From positions 1,240,001 to 1,304,000 of the forward strand of contig NZ_RCDI01000001.1 in the NCBI RefSeq assembly GCF_003675875.1: DNA of 64,000 nt, given 5' to 3'. The notes under the pieces are model-generated. The model had not been told where the DNA came from and ran no database searches. It saw only the letters and a list, made by a program, of their open reading frames with translations. Each line of letters opens with the position of its first letter. Positions within the stretch are counted from its first letter, which is position 1. The DNA is from Halostella limicola (GTDB taxonomy: Archaea > Halobacteriota > Halobacteria > Halobacteriales > Natronoarchaeaceae). This document shows positions 1 through 8,023 of the stretch, one piece after another. The translations under genes were made by a program, and so were the position numbers.

Positions 1-565
1 GGCCCTTCATCAGGAGAGTGATGTCGGACCAGTCCATCTGCTCGCTGGCCGCGCTGACGAGGTCGGTGAGGGAGTCGACGAGCACGAGGTTGCCGGAGGC
101 ATTCTCGCTGAGGTAATCGCCCATCGCGTCGAGGACGTTCCGCCGCTCGTGGCGCTCGCCGAGCGAGGTGATGTCCTGGGGCTCCTTCGCGTACCAGTCG
201 GTCGGCACGGGCGAGAGCTGGAAGTACTCCGGCGAGAGGTCCGCGAACTCGACGGGCGCCGCGGCCGCCTCGACGATGTCGTCGTCCATCGTGAACGCCA
301 TCTCGTCGACGAGCGCCGGTTCGTCGCTGGTGAAAGAGAGGTAGTGGATCTCCTCGGGGACGACGGAGTTCTCGTGGAGCGAGCCGTAGTAGAGGTCGAA
401 CAGCTCCGGGTCGGCCTCGACGAGGCCGTTCATCGCCGCGCTGGTGTACATGAACTCCCGCCCGCCCGCCCCGATGTCGCCCGCGAGGAGGACGACGCTC
501 CCCGGCGGCGCGCCGCCGTCGATCATCGAGTCCAGTCGGGAGATCCCGAACGGAATGCGTTTCAT
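1..565 (-). CDS. KaiC-like RecA-superfamily protein (N-terminal part, runs off the window)
   Basis: The first ~188 residues of a leftward gene are visible; the 3' end lies before base 1. The start is the ATG at 565. The opening (MKRIPFGISRLDSMIDGG followed by a glycine-rich loop) and a later LVDSLTDL strand match KaiC/RAD55-like ATPases, which haloarchaea use in several poorly known signalling proteins. The P-loop position reads GDIGAGGREF and lacks the normal GK[ST], so ATP binding may be altered or lost. Family assignment is from motifs; the specific function is unknown. Confidence 0.8.
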   Translation of the reverse strand, partial: MKRIPFGISRLDSMIDGGAPPGSVVLLAGDIGAGGREFMYTSAAMNGLVEADPELFDLYYGSLHENSVVPEEIHYLSFTSDEPALVDEMAFTMDDDIVEAAAAPVEFADLSPEYFQLSPVPTDWYAKEPQDITSLGERHERRNVLDAMGDYLSENASGNLVLVDSLTDLVSAASEQMDWSDITLLMKG

Positions 566-638
566 AGCCCGACGTGGTGTCGGATTCGCTTACGTGTTAC
601 GGCGGATCGCCGCGGGGGAGCGCGGTCGAGCGGCCCGC

Positions 639-1610
639 TCACCGACGCTCGCGGACGGACGCGCCCTCGTTGCGGACGCGCGAGACGAACACGTCGCCGT
701 CGACGCCGGCGGCGCCCAGCGCGTCGCGGGCCGCCTCGCGCGCGGCGCCGGCCCCGTCTGCGTCGGTGACGCCGTACACCGTCGGCCCCCACGAGGACTG
801 CCCGGCGCCCGCGACGGCGGAACAGTCGGTCAGTTCCTCGACGATGGTCCCGACGGGCGGTCGAAACACGCCGCCCTGGGCGTCGGCGTACCAGGCCCCG
901 TTGAGGCGTCCGATCTCCGCGACGGCGTCGCCGAACGCGGAGCGTCGCCCCTCGGCGGCGGCCGGGAGCAGGCGGCGCGAGACGACGCCGCTTATCTGGT
1001 CGGCGATTCCGGGGTCGGCGCGCTCTATCACCGACCGCATGCTCGACTCCTCCTCCTCGCCGCTCCGTCCCGGGTCCGCGTCGGGGATGGCCAGCACGAA
1101 CCGCCAGTCGTCGGGGAGTTCGTGGCGCGACACCACCGCCGGCACGTCCCACTCGCCGTCCGCCGGGCGGTCGGTCGTGAACCGCCCCGTCGGGTGCCCC
1201 GCGTCGACGACGAACCCGCCGCGCTCGAACCCGGCGATGCCGACGCCGCTCCGGCCGCCGCGACCCAGCGCGGGCGCGGCCTCCCGGACGTCGAAGTCGG
1301 CGTCGTGGGCGCGCGCGACGGCGGCGTACACCGCCAACGCGAGTTGCGTGCCGCTCCCGAGGCCGACGTGGCGGGGGAGTCGCTCCCGGACCGACACCGT
1401 CGCGCCGGGGACGCCGAGCACCTCCGACGCCCGACGGGCGTACTCGCGGGCGGCCTCGTCGTCGGCCGTCACCTCCGCCGCCGGCGTCGCCTCGACCGCT
1501 AGTCGCGGCTCGGCCAGCGCGACGCCGAGGCTCCCGTACAGTCGCTCGTGGGCGAGCGAGAGGTTCTGGAAGCCGAAGTGAAGTCGCGCCGCCGTCTCGA
1601 CCGTCGCCAT
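639..1610 (-). CDS. beta-ribofuranosylaminobenzene 5'-phosphate synthase-like GHMP protein
   Basis: 323 residues, ATG at 1610. The N-terminus (TAARLHFGFQNL) and the GHMP nucleotide-binding segment LPRHVGLGSGTQLALAV (about residues 78-94) match the archaeal beta-RFAP synthase family. In methanogens that enzyme joins a p-aminobenzoate-type substrate to PRPP in methanopterin synthesis. Haloarchaea are not methanogens, so the likely role is an analogous step in their own C1-carrier pterin, which is inference. An mch gene lies ~56 kb away in this window. The gene stands between a KaiC-like gene and a small membrane protein, all leftward, with gaps of 73 and 57 bp. Confidence 0.8.
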   Translation of the reverse strand: MATVETAARLHFGFQNLSLAHERLYGSLGVALAEPRLAVEATPAAEVTADDEAAREYARRASEVLGVPGATVSVRERLPRHVGLGSGTQLALAVYAAVARAHDADFDVREAAPALGRGGRSGVGIAGFERGGFVVDAGHPTGRFTTDRPADGEWDVPAVVSRHELPDDWRFVLAIPDADPGRSGEEEESSMRSVIERADPGIADQISGVVSRRLLPAAAEGRRSAFGDAVAEIGRLNGAWYADAQGGVFRPPVGTIVEELTDCSAVAGAGQSSWGPTVYGVTDADGAGAAREAARDALGAAGVDGDVFVSRVRNEGASVRERR

Positions 1611-1667
1611 TGGCGACGCTACGGCGCCGAGGGGGTTTTCGGTTTCGACACTGGCAACCCGACGGGT

Positions 1668-1976
1668 CTACCGGACCGACTCCGCCCTCTGGAGCGAGGA
1701 CGAACCGCGCTTGAGAGCGTCGGCGACCACGAAGAGGTACAGCGCCGCGAGGTTCCAGACGACAGGGACGAGACCGACGGCGAAAGCGCCCTCGACCGTT
1801 CGGAGGTACGCCGCAGTCACCGGCGTCACCGCCGGGACGACCGGGACACAGACGAGGAGATAGGCGACCAGCAGCGGCCCGGCGTACGTACCGAAGTACC
1901 GTACGAGTCGGCGCTCGATGGCGCGCCCGAGCCGGGCGTTCCGACCGTCTCGCGTGAGTGGGTGAGAGTTCGTCAT
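1668..1976 (-). CDS. small membrane protein of unknown function
   Basis: 102 residues, ATG at 1976. A short basic N-terminus (about 30 residues, many Arg) is followed by two strongly hydrophobic segments (about residues 30-55 and 62-87), so a two-helix inner-membrane protein with a basic cytoplasmic N-tail is likely. I do not recognise a family. It is codirectional with the GHMP gene downstream, with a 57-bp gap, and divergent from ilvD. Codon use and composition match its neighbours, so it looks like a real gene. Confidence 0.6.
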   Translation of the reverse strand: MTNSHPLTRDGRNARLGRAIERRLVRYFGTYAGPLLVAYLLVCVPVVPAVTPVTAAYLRTVEGAFAVGLVPVVWNLAALYLFVVADALKRGSSSLQRAESVR

Positions 1977-2165
1977 GGAACTGCGATCGAGTGTTCGACG
2001 CCGCTAGGAGTCCCCCGCTGAAAAATATTGTCAGTTGTATGAAGGGAAATGTGATGTGAATTATCGATCGCGGCCGACCTGTGGGTCTCTAGTGTCCCCC
2101 GGTGGGGCGACAAGAAACGTTCCGGCGCACACGTTCGGACGGCAGCAAACTTGTGCGGGAGCAGG

Positions 2166-2175
2166 TACCTTAAGA
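2166..2175 (+). promoter_or_regulatory. TATA-like promoter of ilvD
   Basis: The motif CCTTAAGA sits 24-30 bases before the ilvD ATG (2198), the usual archaeal TATA-to-start distance. The transcript would begin at or within a few bases of the start codon (leaderless). Assigned by position and composition only. Confidence 0.5.
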
Positions 2176-2197
2176 CGTACCAACGCGATCACCGGGT

Positions 2198-3934
2198 ATG
2201 AGTCAGCAAGAGCGGCGCAGGGAGAAAGACGAGAACCTGCGCAGCAGCGAAGTCACGGAGGGGACGGAGCGGGCCCCCCACCGCGCCATGTTCCGCGCGA
2301 TGGGCTACGACGACGAGGACCTGACCTCGCCGATGGTCGGCGTCGCCAACCCCGCGGCCGACATCACGCCGTGTAACGTCCACCTCGACGACGTCGCGCA
2401 GTCGGCCTACGACGGGATCGACGACACGGGCGGCATGCCCATCGAGTTCGGCACGATCACGATCTCGGACGCCATCTCCATGGGGACCGAGGGGATGAAG
2501 GCGTCGCTCATCTCCCGGGAGGTCATCGCCGACTCCGTCGAGCTCGTCGCGTTCGGCGAGCGGATGGACGGTCTCGTGACGGTCGCGGGCTGCGACAAGA
2601 ACCTGCCCGGGATGATGATGGCGGCCATCCGGACGGACCTGCCCTCCGTGTTCCTCTACGGCGGGTCGATCATGCCGGGCGAGCACGACGGGCGGGAAGT
2701 CACCATCCAGAACGTCTTCGAGGGCGTCGGCGCGGTCGCCGAGGGCGACATGGCCGAGGACGAACTCGACGACCTCGAACGCAACGCCTGCCCCGGCGCG
2801 GGCGCCTGCGGCGGGATGTTCACCGCGAACACGATGGCCAGCATCTCCGAGACGCTCGGCTTCGCGCCGCTGGGCAGCGCCAGTCCGCCGGCCGAGTCCG
2901 AGGACCGCTACGAGGTCGCCCGCGAGGCCGGCGAACTCGCGCTCGACGCCATCGAGAACGACCGCAAGCCCTCCGACTTCCTCACCAAGGAGTCCTTCGA
3001 GAACGCCATCGCGCTCCAGGTGGCCGTCGGTGGGTCCACGAACGCCGTGCTCCACCTGCTCGCGCTCGCCGCGGAGGCCGGCATCGACCTAGACATCGAG
3101 GAGTTCGACGAGATATCCCGGCGCACGCCGAAGATCGCCGACCTCCAGCCCGGCGGCGAACGCGTGATGAACGACCTCCACGAGGTCGGCGGCATCCCCG
3201 TCGTCCTCCGCCGCCTGCTCGACGCCGACCTGATCCACGGTGACGCCCTCACCGTGACGGGCAACACCCTCGCCGAGGAGATCGAGCGCCTGGAGGACGA
3301 GGGCGCGATCCCGCCGCGCGGCGAGATCGACGCTGACTTCCTCTACCCCGTCGACGACCCCATCCACGAGGAGGGGGCGATCAAGATCCTCACCGGCAAC
3401 CTCGCGCCGGACGGGAGCGTCCTGAAGATCACCGCCGACGACGGTTTCCACCACGAGGGGCCCGCACAGGTGTTCGAAAACGAGGAGGCGGCGATGAAGT
3501 ACGTCCAAGAGGGGCACGTCGACGAGGGCGATGTCATCGTCATCCGCAACGAGGGGCCGCAGGGCGGTCCCGGCATGCGCGAGATGCTCGGCGTCACGGC
3601 CGCGGTCGCCGGCCAGGACCACGCCGACGACGTGGCGCTGATCACCGACGGACGCTTCTCCGGCGCGACCCGCGGCCGCTCCATCGGACACGTCGCCCCC
3701 GAGTCGTTCTCGGGCGGCCCCATCGGCGCACTGGAGGACGGCGACTACGTCACGATCGACATCCCCGACCGGACCCTCGCCGTCGACCTCTCCGACGAGG
3801 AGATCGAGGCGCGCCTCGACGAGCGCGACGAGCCGGACCTCCCGTACGACACCGGCGTCCTCGCGAAGTACAGCCTCTCGATGGGCTCGGCCGCGAACGG
3901 CGCGGTGAGCAACCCGGGCGTCCGCCGGGACTAG
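2198..3934 (+). CDS. ilvD: dihydroxy-acid dehydratase
   Basis: 578 residues, the normal length for IlvD. It dehydrates 2,3-dihydroxy-3-methyl acids to 2-oxo acids, the penultimate shared step of valine, isoleucine and leucine synthesis. The Fe-S ligand motifs are visible: PCNVHL near residue 57, CDKNLPGMM near 131 and [11 protein letters not shown] near 195-205. The active-site motif [10 protein letters not shown] lies near 484. The ATG at 2198 follows a TATA-like box at leaderless spacing. It is monocistronic: divergent from the gene to the left and convergent with the gene to the right. Confidence 0.97.
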   Translation: MSQQERRREKDENLRSSEVTEGTERAPHRAMFRAMGYDDEDLTSPMVGVANPAADITPCNVHLDDVAQSAYDGIDDTGGMPIEFGTITISDAISMGTEGMKASLISREVIADSVELVAFGERMDGLVTVAGCDKNLPGMMMAAIRTDLPSVFLYGGSIMPGEHDGREVTIQNVFEGVGAVAEGDMAEDELDDLERNACPGAGACGGMFTANTMASISETLGFAPLGSASPPAESEDRYEVAREAGELALDAIENDRKPSDFLTKESFENAIALQVAVGGSTNAVLHLLALAAEAGIDLDIEEFDEISRRTPKIADLQPGGERVMNDLHEVGGIPVVLRRLLDADLIHGDALTVTGNTLAEEIERLEDEGAIPPRGEIDADFLYPVDDPIHEEGAIKILTGNLAPDGSVLKITADDGFHHEGPAQVFENEEAAMKYVQEGHVDEGDVIVIRNEGPQGGPGMREMLGVTAAVAGQDHADDVALITDGRFSGATRGRSIGHVAPESFSGGPIGALEDGDYVTIDIPDRTLAVDLSDEEIEARLDERDEPDLPYDTGVLAKYSLSMGSAANGAVSNPGVRRD

Positions 3935-3943
3935 GCCCCGGAA

Positions 3944-3961
3944 GCGTTTCTTCTCTTTTCG
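3944..3961 (+). terminator. pyrimidine/T-rich terminator after ilvD
   Basis: A run of T and C just after the ilvD stop (GTTTCTTCTCTTTTC), lying between two convergent genes. T-rich tracts are the usual archaeal termination signal. Confidence 0.4.
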
Positions 3962-3965
3962 CCGA

Positions 3966-4673
3966 TCAGCGAACGCTGATCCCGAACGCCTCTGACGCCT
4001 CCGAGCCGGCGAGCGCGACCCACTCCCGGGGCACGCCCGGCAGGCCGACGCAGCGGACCTCCTGCCGCCCGTCGCGCCGGCGGACCCGGACGTGCGCGTC
4101 GGCGACGTGTTTCAGCCGCTCCAGGTCGCGGCCGTTCGTCCGGTTCGTGAACGCCGGCAGGACGCTCGTCCCGCCGCGCTCCGCGGCGAGGCCGGCAAGG
4201 TAGTGAGCGAAGCGCGCGACGGCGTCTGAGTCGACCAGTAGCAGCGGTGTCGAGAGCGTGTCGAACAGCAGGTGCGACCTGACCGCGCCGCGGTCGGCCA
4301 GCAGGTCGAGGCACTCGTCGACCGCGGTCCCCGCCCGCGAGAAGTTCGTCGGCCCGGAGACGCGCCACGCCAGCCGCTCCGGGCTCGCGTTCGACGCCCC
4401 GCCGCGCGTGCAGTCGACCGCGCCGACGCGCTCGGCGTCCATCGCCGTCGACCGGACGAGCCCCGACGCGGCGTCGGTCGCCGGCCCGTCCGTCGTGAGG
4501 ACGACGCAGCCGTCGTCCGCCCCGGCGAGCGCCGAGACCGTCCGCTCGGGGAACCCGCGGAGGTCGGACCGGCTCGGGGCCGTCACCAGCACGGCGTCCG
4601 GCGCCGGCTCGCCGGCGAACAGGTCGTCGAGTTCGTGCGCCACCGTTGCGCGTATCTCCCGGTAATTCGTCAT
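3966..4673 (-). CDS. DUF7504-type haloarchaeal protein
   Basis: 235 residues, ATG at 4673. It has the RecA/KaiC-like layout of small haloarchaeal regulators: an early strand VLVTAPSRSDL where a P-loop would sit but without GK[ST], then LLFDTLSTPLLLVD in the Walker-B position and a C-terminal strand-rich part. This resembles the haloarchaeal DUF7504 group, regarded as inactive RecA-fold proteins near signalling genes. Function is unknown. It is convergent with ilvD (31-bp gap) and divergent from the KDPG aldolase gene. Confidence 0.65.
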   Translation of the reverse strand: MTNYREIRATVAHELDDLFAGEPAPDAVLVTAPSRSDLRGFPERTVSALAGADDGCVVLTTDGPATDAASGLVRSTAMDAERVGAVDCTRGGASNASPERLAWRVSGPTNFSRAGTAVDECLDLLADRGAVRSHLLFDTLSTPLLLVDSDAVARFAHYLAGLAAERGGTSVLPAFTNRTNGRDLERLKHVADAHVRVRRRDGRQEVRCVGLPGVPREWVALAGSEASEAFGISVR

Positions 4674-4737
4674 AATCCTGTCGGCCGCGTCGGCCGAGAA
4701 GGGTAGTTACAAGACCGCGGCGACGGGACCTGCCCGC

Positions 4738-5382
4738 ATGGAGAAACAGGAGACCATCGAGCAGTTGGTGGACAGCGGCGTCGTCGCGGTCATGCGCGGC
4801 GCGAACGCGGACGCGGTCGTCGACATCGCCCGCGCGCTGCAGGACGGCGGCGTCACCGCCATCGAGCTGACCGCGGACACGCAGGGCGTGATGAACCTGG
4901 TCGAGGAAGTCGTCGCCGCCCTCGAAAACGACGACGTGGTCGTTGGCGTCGGCACGGTGCTCGACGCCGAGACGGCCCGCGCGGCCATCCTCGCCGGCGC
5001 GGAGTTCGTCGTCTCGCCCTCGTTCCACGAGGACGTCGTCGAGGTCTGCAACCGCTACGGCGTGCCGGTCGCCCCCGGCGTCGCCACCCCGACCGAGGCC
5101 GTCGAGGCGTACCAGGCCGGCGCGGACATGGTCAAGCTGTTCCCCGCCTCCAGCCTCGGTCCGGGCTACCTCTCCAGCATCAAGGGCCCCCTCGGCCAGA
5201 TCCCGATCATGCCGACCGGCGGCGTCGGCCCCGACAACGCCGGCGACTTCATTGAGGCCGGCGCGGAGTGCGTCGGCGCGGGCAGCTCGCTCGTGGACGA
5301 CGACGCCGTCGAACGCGGCGACTTCGAGACCATCACCGAGAACGCCGAGGCGATGGTCGACGCGGTCGAGAGCGCGCGGTAG
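4738..5382 (+). CDS. eda: 2-dehydro-3-deoxy-phosphogluconate (KDPG) aldolase
   Basis: 214 residues, a complete KDPG/KHG aldolase. It cleaves KDPG to pyruvate and glyceraldehyde-3-phosphate, the last specific step of the semi-phosphorylative Entner-Doudoroff route of haloarchaeal sugar breakdown. The Schiff-base lysine is in MVKLFPASSLG (about residue 131), and a glutamate in AIELTAD near residue 42 matches the catalytic Glu. GVGTVLDAETA and PTGGVGPDNAG form the phosphate-binding end of the TIM barrel. The ATG at 4738 lies about 30 bases after a weak A/T-rich box, consistent with a leaderless transcript. Confidence 0.93.
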   Translation: MEKQETIEQLVDSGVVAVMRGANADAVVDIARALQDGGVTAIELTADTQGVMNLVEEVVAALENDDVVVGVGTVLDAETARAAILAGAEFVVSPSFHEDVVEVCNRYGVPVAPGVATPTEAVEAYQAGADMVKLFPASSLGPGYLSSIKGPLGQIPIMPTGGVGPDNAGDFIEAGAECVGAGSSLVDDDAVERGDFETITENAEAMVDAVESAR

Positions 5383-5786
5383 GGTACGATTTCGAACCCG
5401 CCGATCCCGGATCGGTTCGTCCTCCATCGTGACGCTAACGATATGGTTCGGAAGCGAGTTTCTAATTTCATCTTTGTGAACGGATTGATATAATTATCAT
5501 GAATTAGTCAACCCGGTGGTAGTATATCTATAACTATTGGTAATAATGGGTTTAGAGGCCTCGATGAGTGGTTTCAATAGGTGCTTGAACGGCTTCAACG
5601 CGGTGCTGAAAGTGTTCGACTATTTGAAAGAATGACTACATTTATACTTACTCGGTGTTTTGAAGCGCTTAACGCGCCGCCACAGGACGGCACCGCGCCG
5701 GGGCGGACCTCGTTCCCCCACGCGCAACAACACGGTCCGTTACCCGGGCCGGAGCCGTCCGCGGTCGGAGCGGGAAAACGAAAATC
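5383..5786. other. AT-rich intergenic region before the pilins
   Basis: No convincing gene in 404 bp. The middle (about 5440-5660) is markedly AT-rich compared with the rest of the window and contains short related words (GCTTGAA and CTTCAAC near 5583-5600). The right part, after about 5665, is GC-rich again and would be a 5' leader of roughly 110 bases if transcription starts from the TATA box near 5640. It may hold regulatory sites for pilin expression. Confidence 0.5.
5638..5650 (+). promoter_or_regulatory. TATA box for the pilin pair
   Basis: ACATTTATACTTA is a strong archaeal TATA-like element in the AT-rich gap before the first pilin. It implies a start near 5670-5675 and a leader of about 110 bases, unusually long for this genome. 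Confidence 0.45.
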
Positions 5787-6206
5787 ATGAACATCAAAAA
5801 CCTATTCACAGACGACGACGCCGTGTCGCCGGTTATCGGGGCTATCCTGATGGTCGCGATTACGGTCATTCTGGCTGCCGTCATCGGGGCGTTCGTCCTC
5901 GACCTCGGCGGCTCACAAGAAAAGACGCCGCAGACGAGTTTCGACGCTGACTGGAATCAGAGTTCTACTGGCAACAACGTCACAATCACGCAGGAAAGTG
6001 GAGACTCGATCGAAGTCAACCGGATCAACTTCGTCGGTAACAAATCCAATCAAGGGACTGGATGGAACCAGATTTCTGACGGACAGACTCAGGCGGGTTC
6101 GTACGTAGGCACTGCTGTGGAGTCTGGTGGTACGGTCCGCGTTGTCTGGGAGTCTGAGAGTGGCGAAACTTCCTCGACGATCGCCGAGTTCGAGAACCCG
6201 AACTAA
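5787..6206 (+). CDS. archaeal type IV pilin (first of a tandem pair)
   Basis: 139 residues with the archaeal pilin N-terminal domain. A short charged leader ([13 protein letters not shown]) precedes the conserved H-domain beginning SPVIGAILMVAITVILAAVI, which the prepilin peptidase exposes and which forms the pilus core. The rest is an extracellular domain with three N-glycosylation sequons (NQS, NVT, NKS). Such pilins mediate surface adhesion in haloarchaea. Six bases separate it from a second pilin with nearly the same first ~52 residues and the same C-terminal end. Base composition is less GC-rich than the flanks. Confidence 0.92.
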   Translation: MNIKNLFTDDDAVSPVIGAILMVAITVILAAVIGAFVLDLGGSQEKTPQTSFDADWNQSSTGNNVTITQESGDSIEVNRINFVGNKSNQGTGWNQISDGQTQAGSYVGTAVESGGTVRVVWESESGETSSTIAEFENPN

Positions 6207-6647
<441 letters not shown>

Positions 6648-6655
6648 CGCAGCTC

Positions 6656-6676
6656 TTTCCGTTTTTTCTTTTTGTA
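6656..6676 (+). terminator. T-tract terminator after the pilins
   Basis: Two runs of five to six T (GTTTTTTCTTTTTG) about 10 bases after the second pilin stop, a typical archaeal terminator. Confidence 0.6.
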
Positions 6677-6891
6677 GAGCGCTCACTACGTACTAAGGGT
6701 GACTCGTGAGAGGAGCGATAGAGAGCGACAGCTATCTATTCCAGAGCACTTCCGTAACATCGGAGTTTCTCCAAGCCTTTTTCCTCCCTTAAGCATCCAG
6801 AAGGAGATTACCGCTTCCATTTTTGGACAGGGGTTGCTTGCCTCAGTTGCCACCTATAACTATCGCTAACGGAGTAGCGACGCCAAAATGA

Positions 6892-6962
6892 TGGGACCGC
6901 CGTGATTCGAACACGGGTCCAACGCACCCCATGCGCAGAGGATACCACTACCCCACGGTCCC
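6892..6962 (-). tRNA. tRNA-Pro (GGG)
   Basis: On the minus strand a cloverleaf can be drawn: acceptor stem GGGACCG/CGGTCCC with discriminator A (base 6892), a three-pair D stem, anticodon loop ATGGGGT (anticodon GGG, proline) and a perfect T arm CCGTG-TTCGAAT-CACGG. The anticodon stem ends in a T-T mismatch at its first pair. No CCA is encoded. No intron is seen. Confidence 0.93.
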
Positions 6963-7003
6963 GCACTCGGGAAGAGGGCAGTGCTATAAATAAGCGCTTC
7001 GTT

Positions 7004-8023
7004 TCAACCTCGCCACTGGAGGACGGTCGCGGCCCACGTGTAGCCGGTGCCAGCGCCGACGAAGCAGACGACGTCGCCGGGCTCGACGCGGCCGCGGGCG
7101 AGCCCCTCGTCGAGCGCGAGCACCTGGTCGACGCTCTGGACGTGGCCGTAGTCGTCGAGGTAGTAGCCGTCAGACTGGGGGTCGAGGCCCATCTCGTCGA
7201 AGAAGCGGTCGTGGAACGACCGTTTCACGTGCGTGAGCGCGGCGAAGTCGACGTCGTCCCGGACCAGCCCGGACCGCTCCAGCGCGCGGTCGGTCACGTC
7301 GAGGAAGTTGGGCAGGGAGACGGGCGCGAGGCGCTCTTTCATCCCGTCGGGGTCGGGAACGTCGAGGGAGTGCGCGCCGGCGCGTACGGTCTCCTCGCTC
7401 GGCGGGTTTCGCGTGCCGCCGGCGGGCATCACCACGTCGCGGGAGAACGAGCCGTCCGTGATGGCTGCGCTCTCGCGGACGGACGCGCGGGCGCGGTCAC
7501 CCCCGCCGTTTTCGAGGACCGTCGCGGACGCGCCGCTGCCGAAGTTGAACATGAACGAGGAGTCCTCGTTCGCGTAGTCCACGAGGTCCTCCTCGCGGCT
7601 GGCGGCGACCAGCAGGGCGCTGTCGACGTCGCCGGCGAGCAGCTGGGCGCGGACCTGCCGGATCGCTATCGGCGCGCCGGCACAGAGTGTGTAGCTCTCG
7701 GTGGCGTAGGCCCCGTCCGCGCCGATCCGCTCGGCGACGTCGGCGGCGAGGCTCCACACCACGTAGTCCTTGAACTCGCTCCCGTGGTACAGCACGAGGT
7801 CGAGGTCGGCCGGATCGATCCCCGCGTCGGCGATCGCCTCTTCCGCGGCCGCGACGCACATGTCGGAGGGGAGGTCGCCGTCGGGCGGGCACACCCGCTT
7901 CTCGCGGACGCCCATCTTCTCGACGACGACCGCCTCCGGAACGCCGCTGCGGGCGGCGATCTCCCGCCCGGTGAGGCGTTCGTCCGGCACGTACCGACCG
8001 TAGCCGGTGAGCGAGACCGTCAC
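7004..8023 (-). CDS. 3-oxoacyl-ACP synthase III-like (KAS III family) protein
   Basis: 339 residues starting at a GTG (8023) whose GTGA overlaps the livM stop. KAS III enzymes form C-C or ester bonds from acyl-CoA/ACP thioesters. The nucleophile is Cys114 (SYTLCAGAP), and a conserved His lies in ALTHVKRSFHD. The third position, usually Asn in a GN-x-S/T motif, reads YGHVQSVDQ, with His in place of Asn. The C-terminal glycine loop GAGTGYTWAA is intact. Being the last gene of a transporter operon argues against housekeeping fatty-acid synthesis, and haloarchaea make isoprenoid lipids. It could be an HMG-CoA-synthase-like or acyltransferase-type enzyme; the substrate is unknown. Confidence 0.85.
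   Translation of the reverse strand: MTVSLTGYGRYVPDERLTGREIAARSGVPEAVVVEKMGVREKRVCPPDGDLPSDMCVAAAEEAIADAGIDPADLDLVLYHGSEFKDYVVWSLAADVAERIGADGAYATESYTLCAGAPIAIRQVRAQLLAGDVDSALLVAASREEDLVDYANEDSSFMFNFGSGASATVLENGGGDRARASVRESAAITDGSFSRDVVMPAGGTRNPPSEETVRAGAHSLDVPDPDGMKERLAPVSLPNFLDVTDRALERSGLVRDDVDFAALTHVKRSFHDRFFDEMGLDPQSDGYYLDDYGHVQSVDQVLALDEGLARGRVEPGDVVCFVGAGTGYTWAATVLQWRG

Noticed and set aside
3931-5427. Minus-strand open frame spanning the DUF7504-type gene and the aldolase
   Set aside because: It covers two genes with clear family motifs in other frames and translates to Arg/Gly-rich filler.
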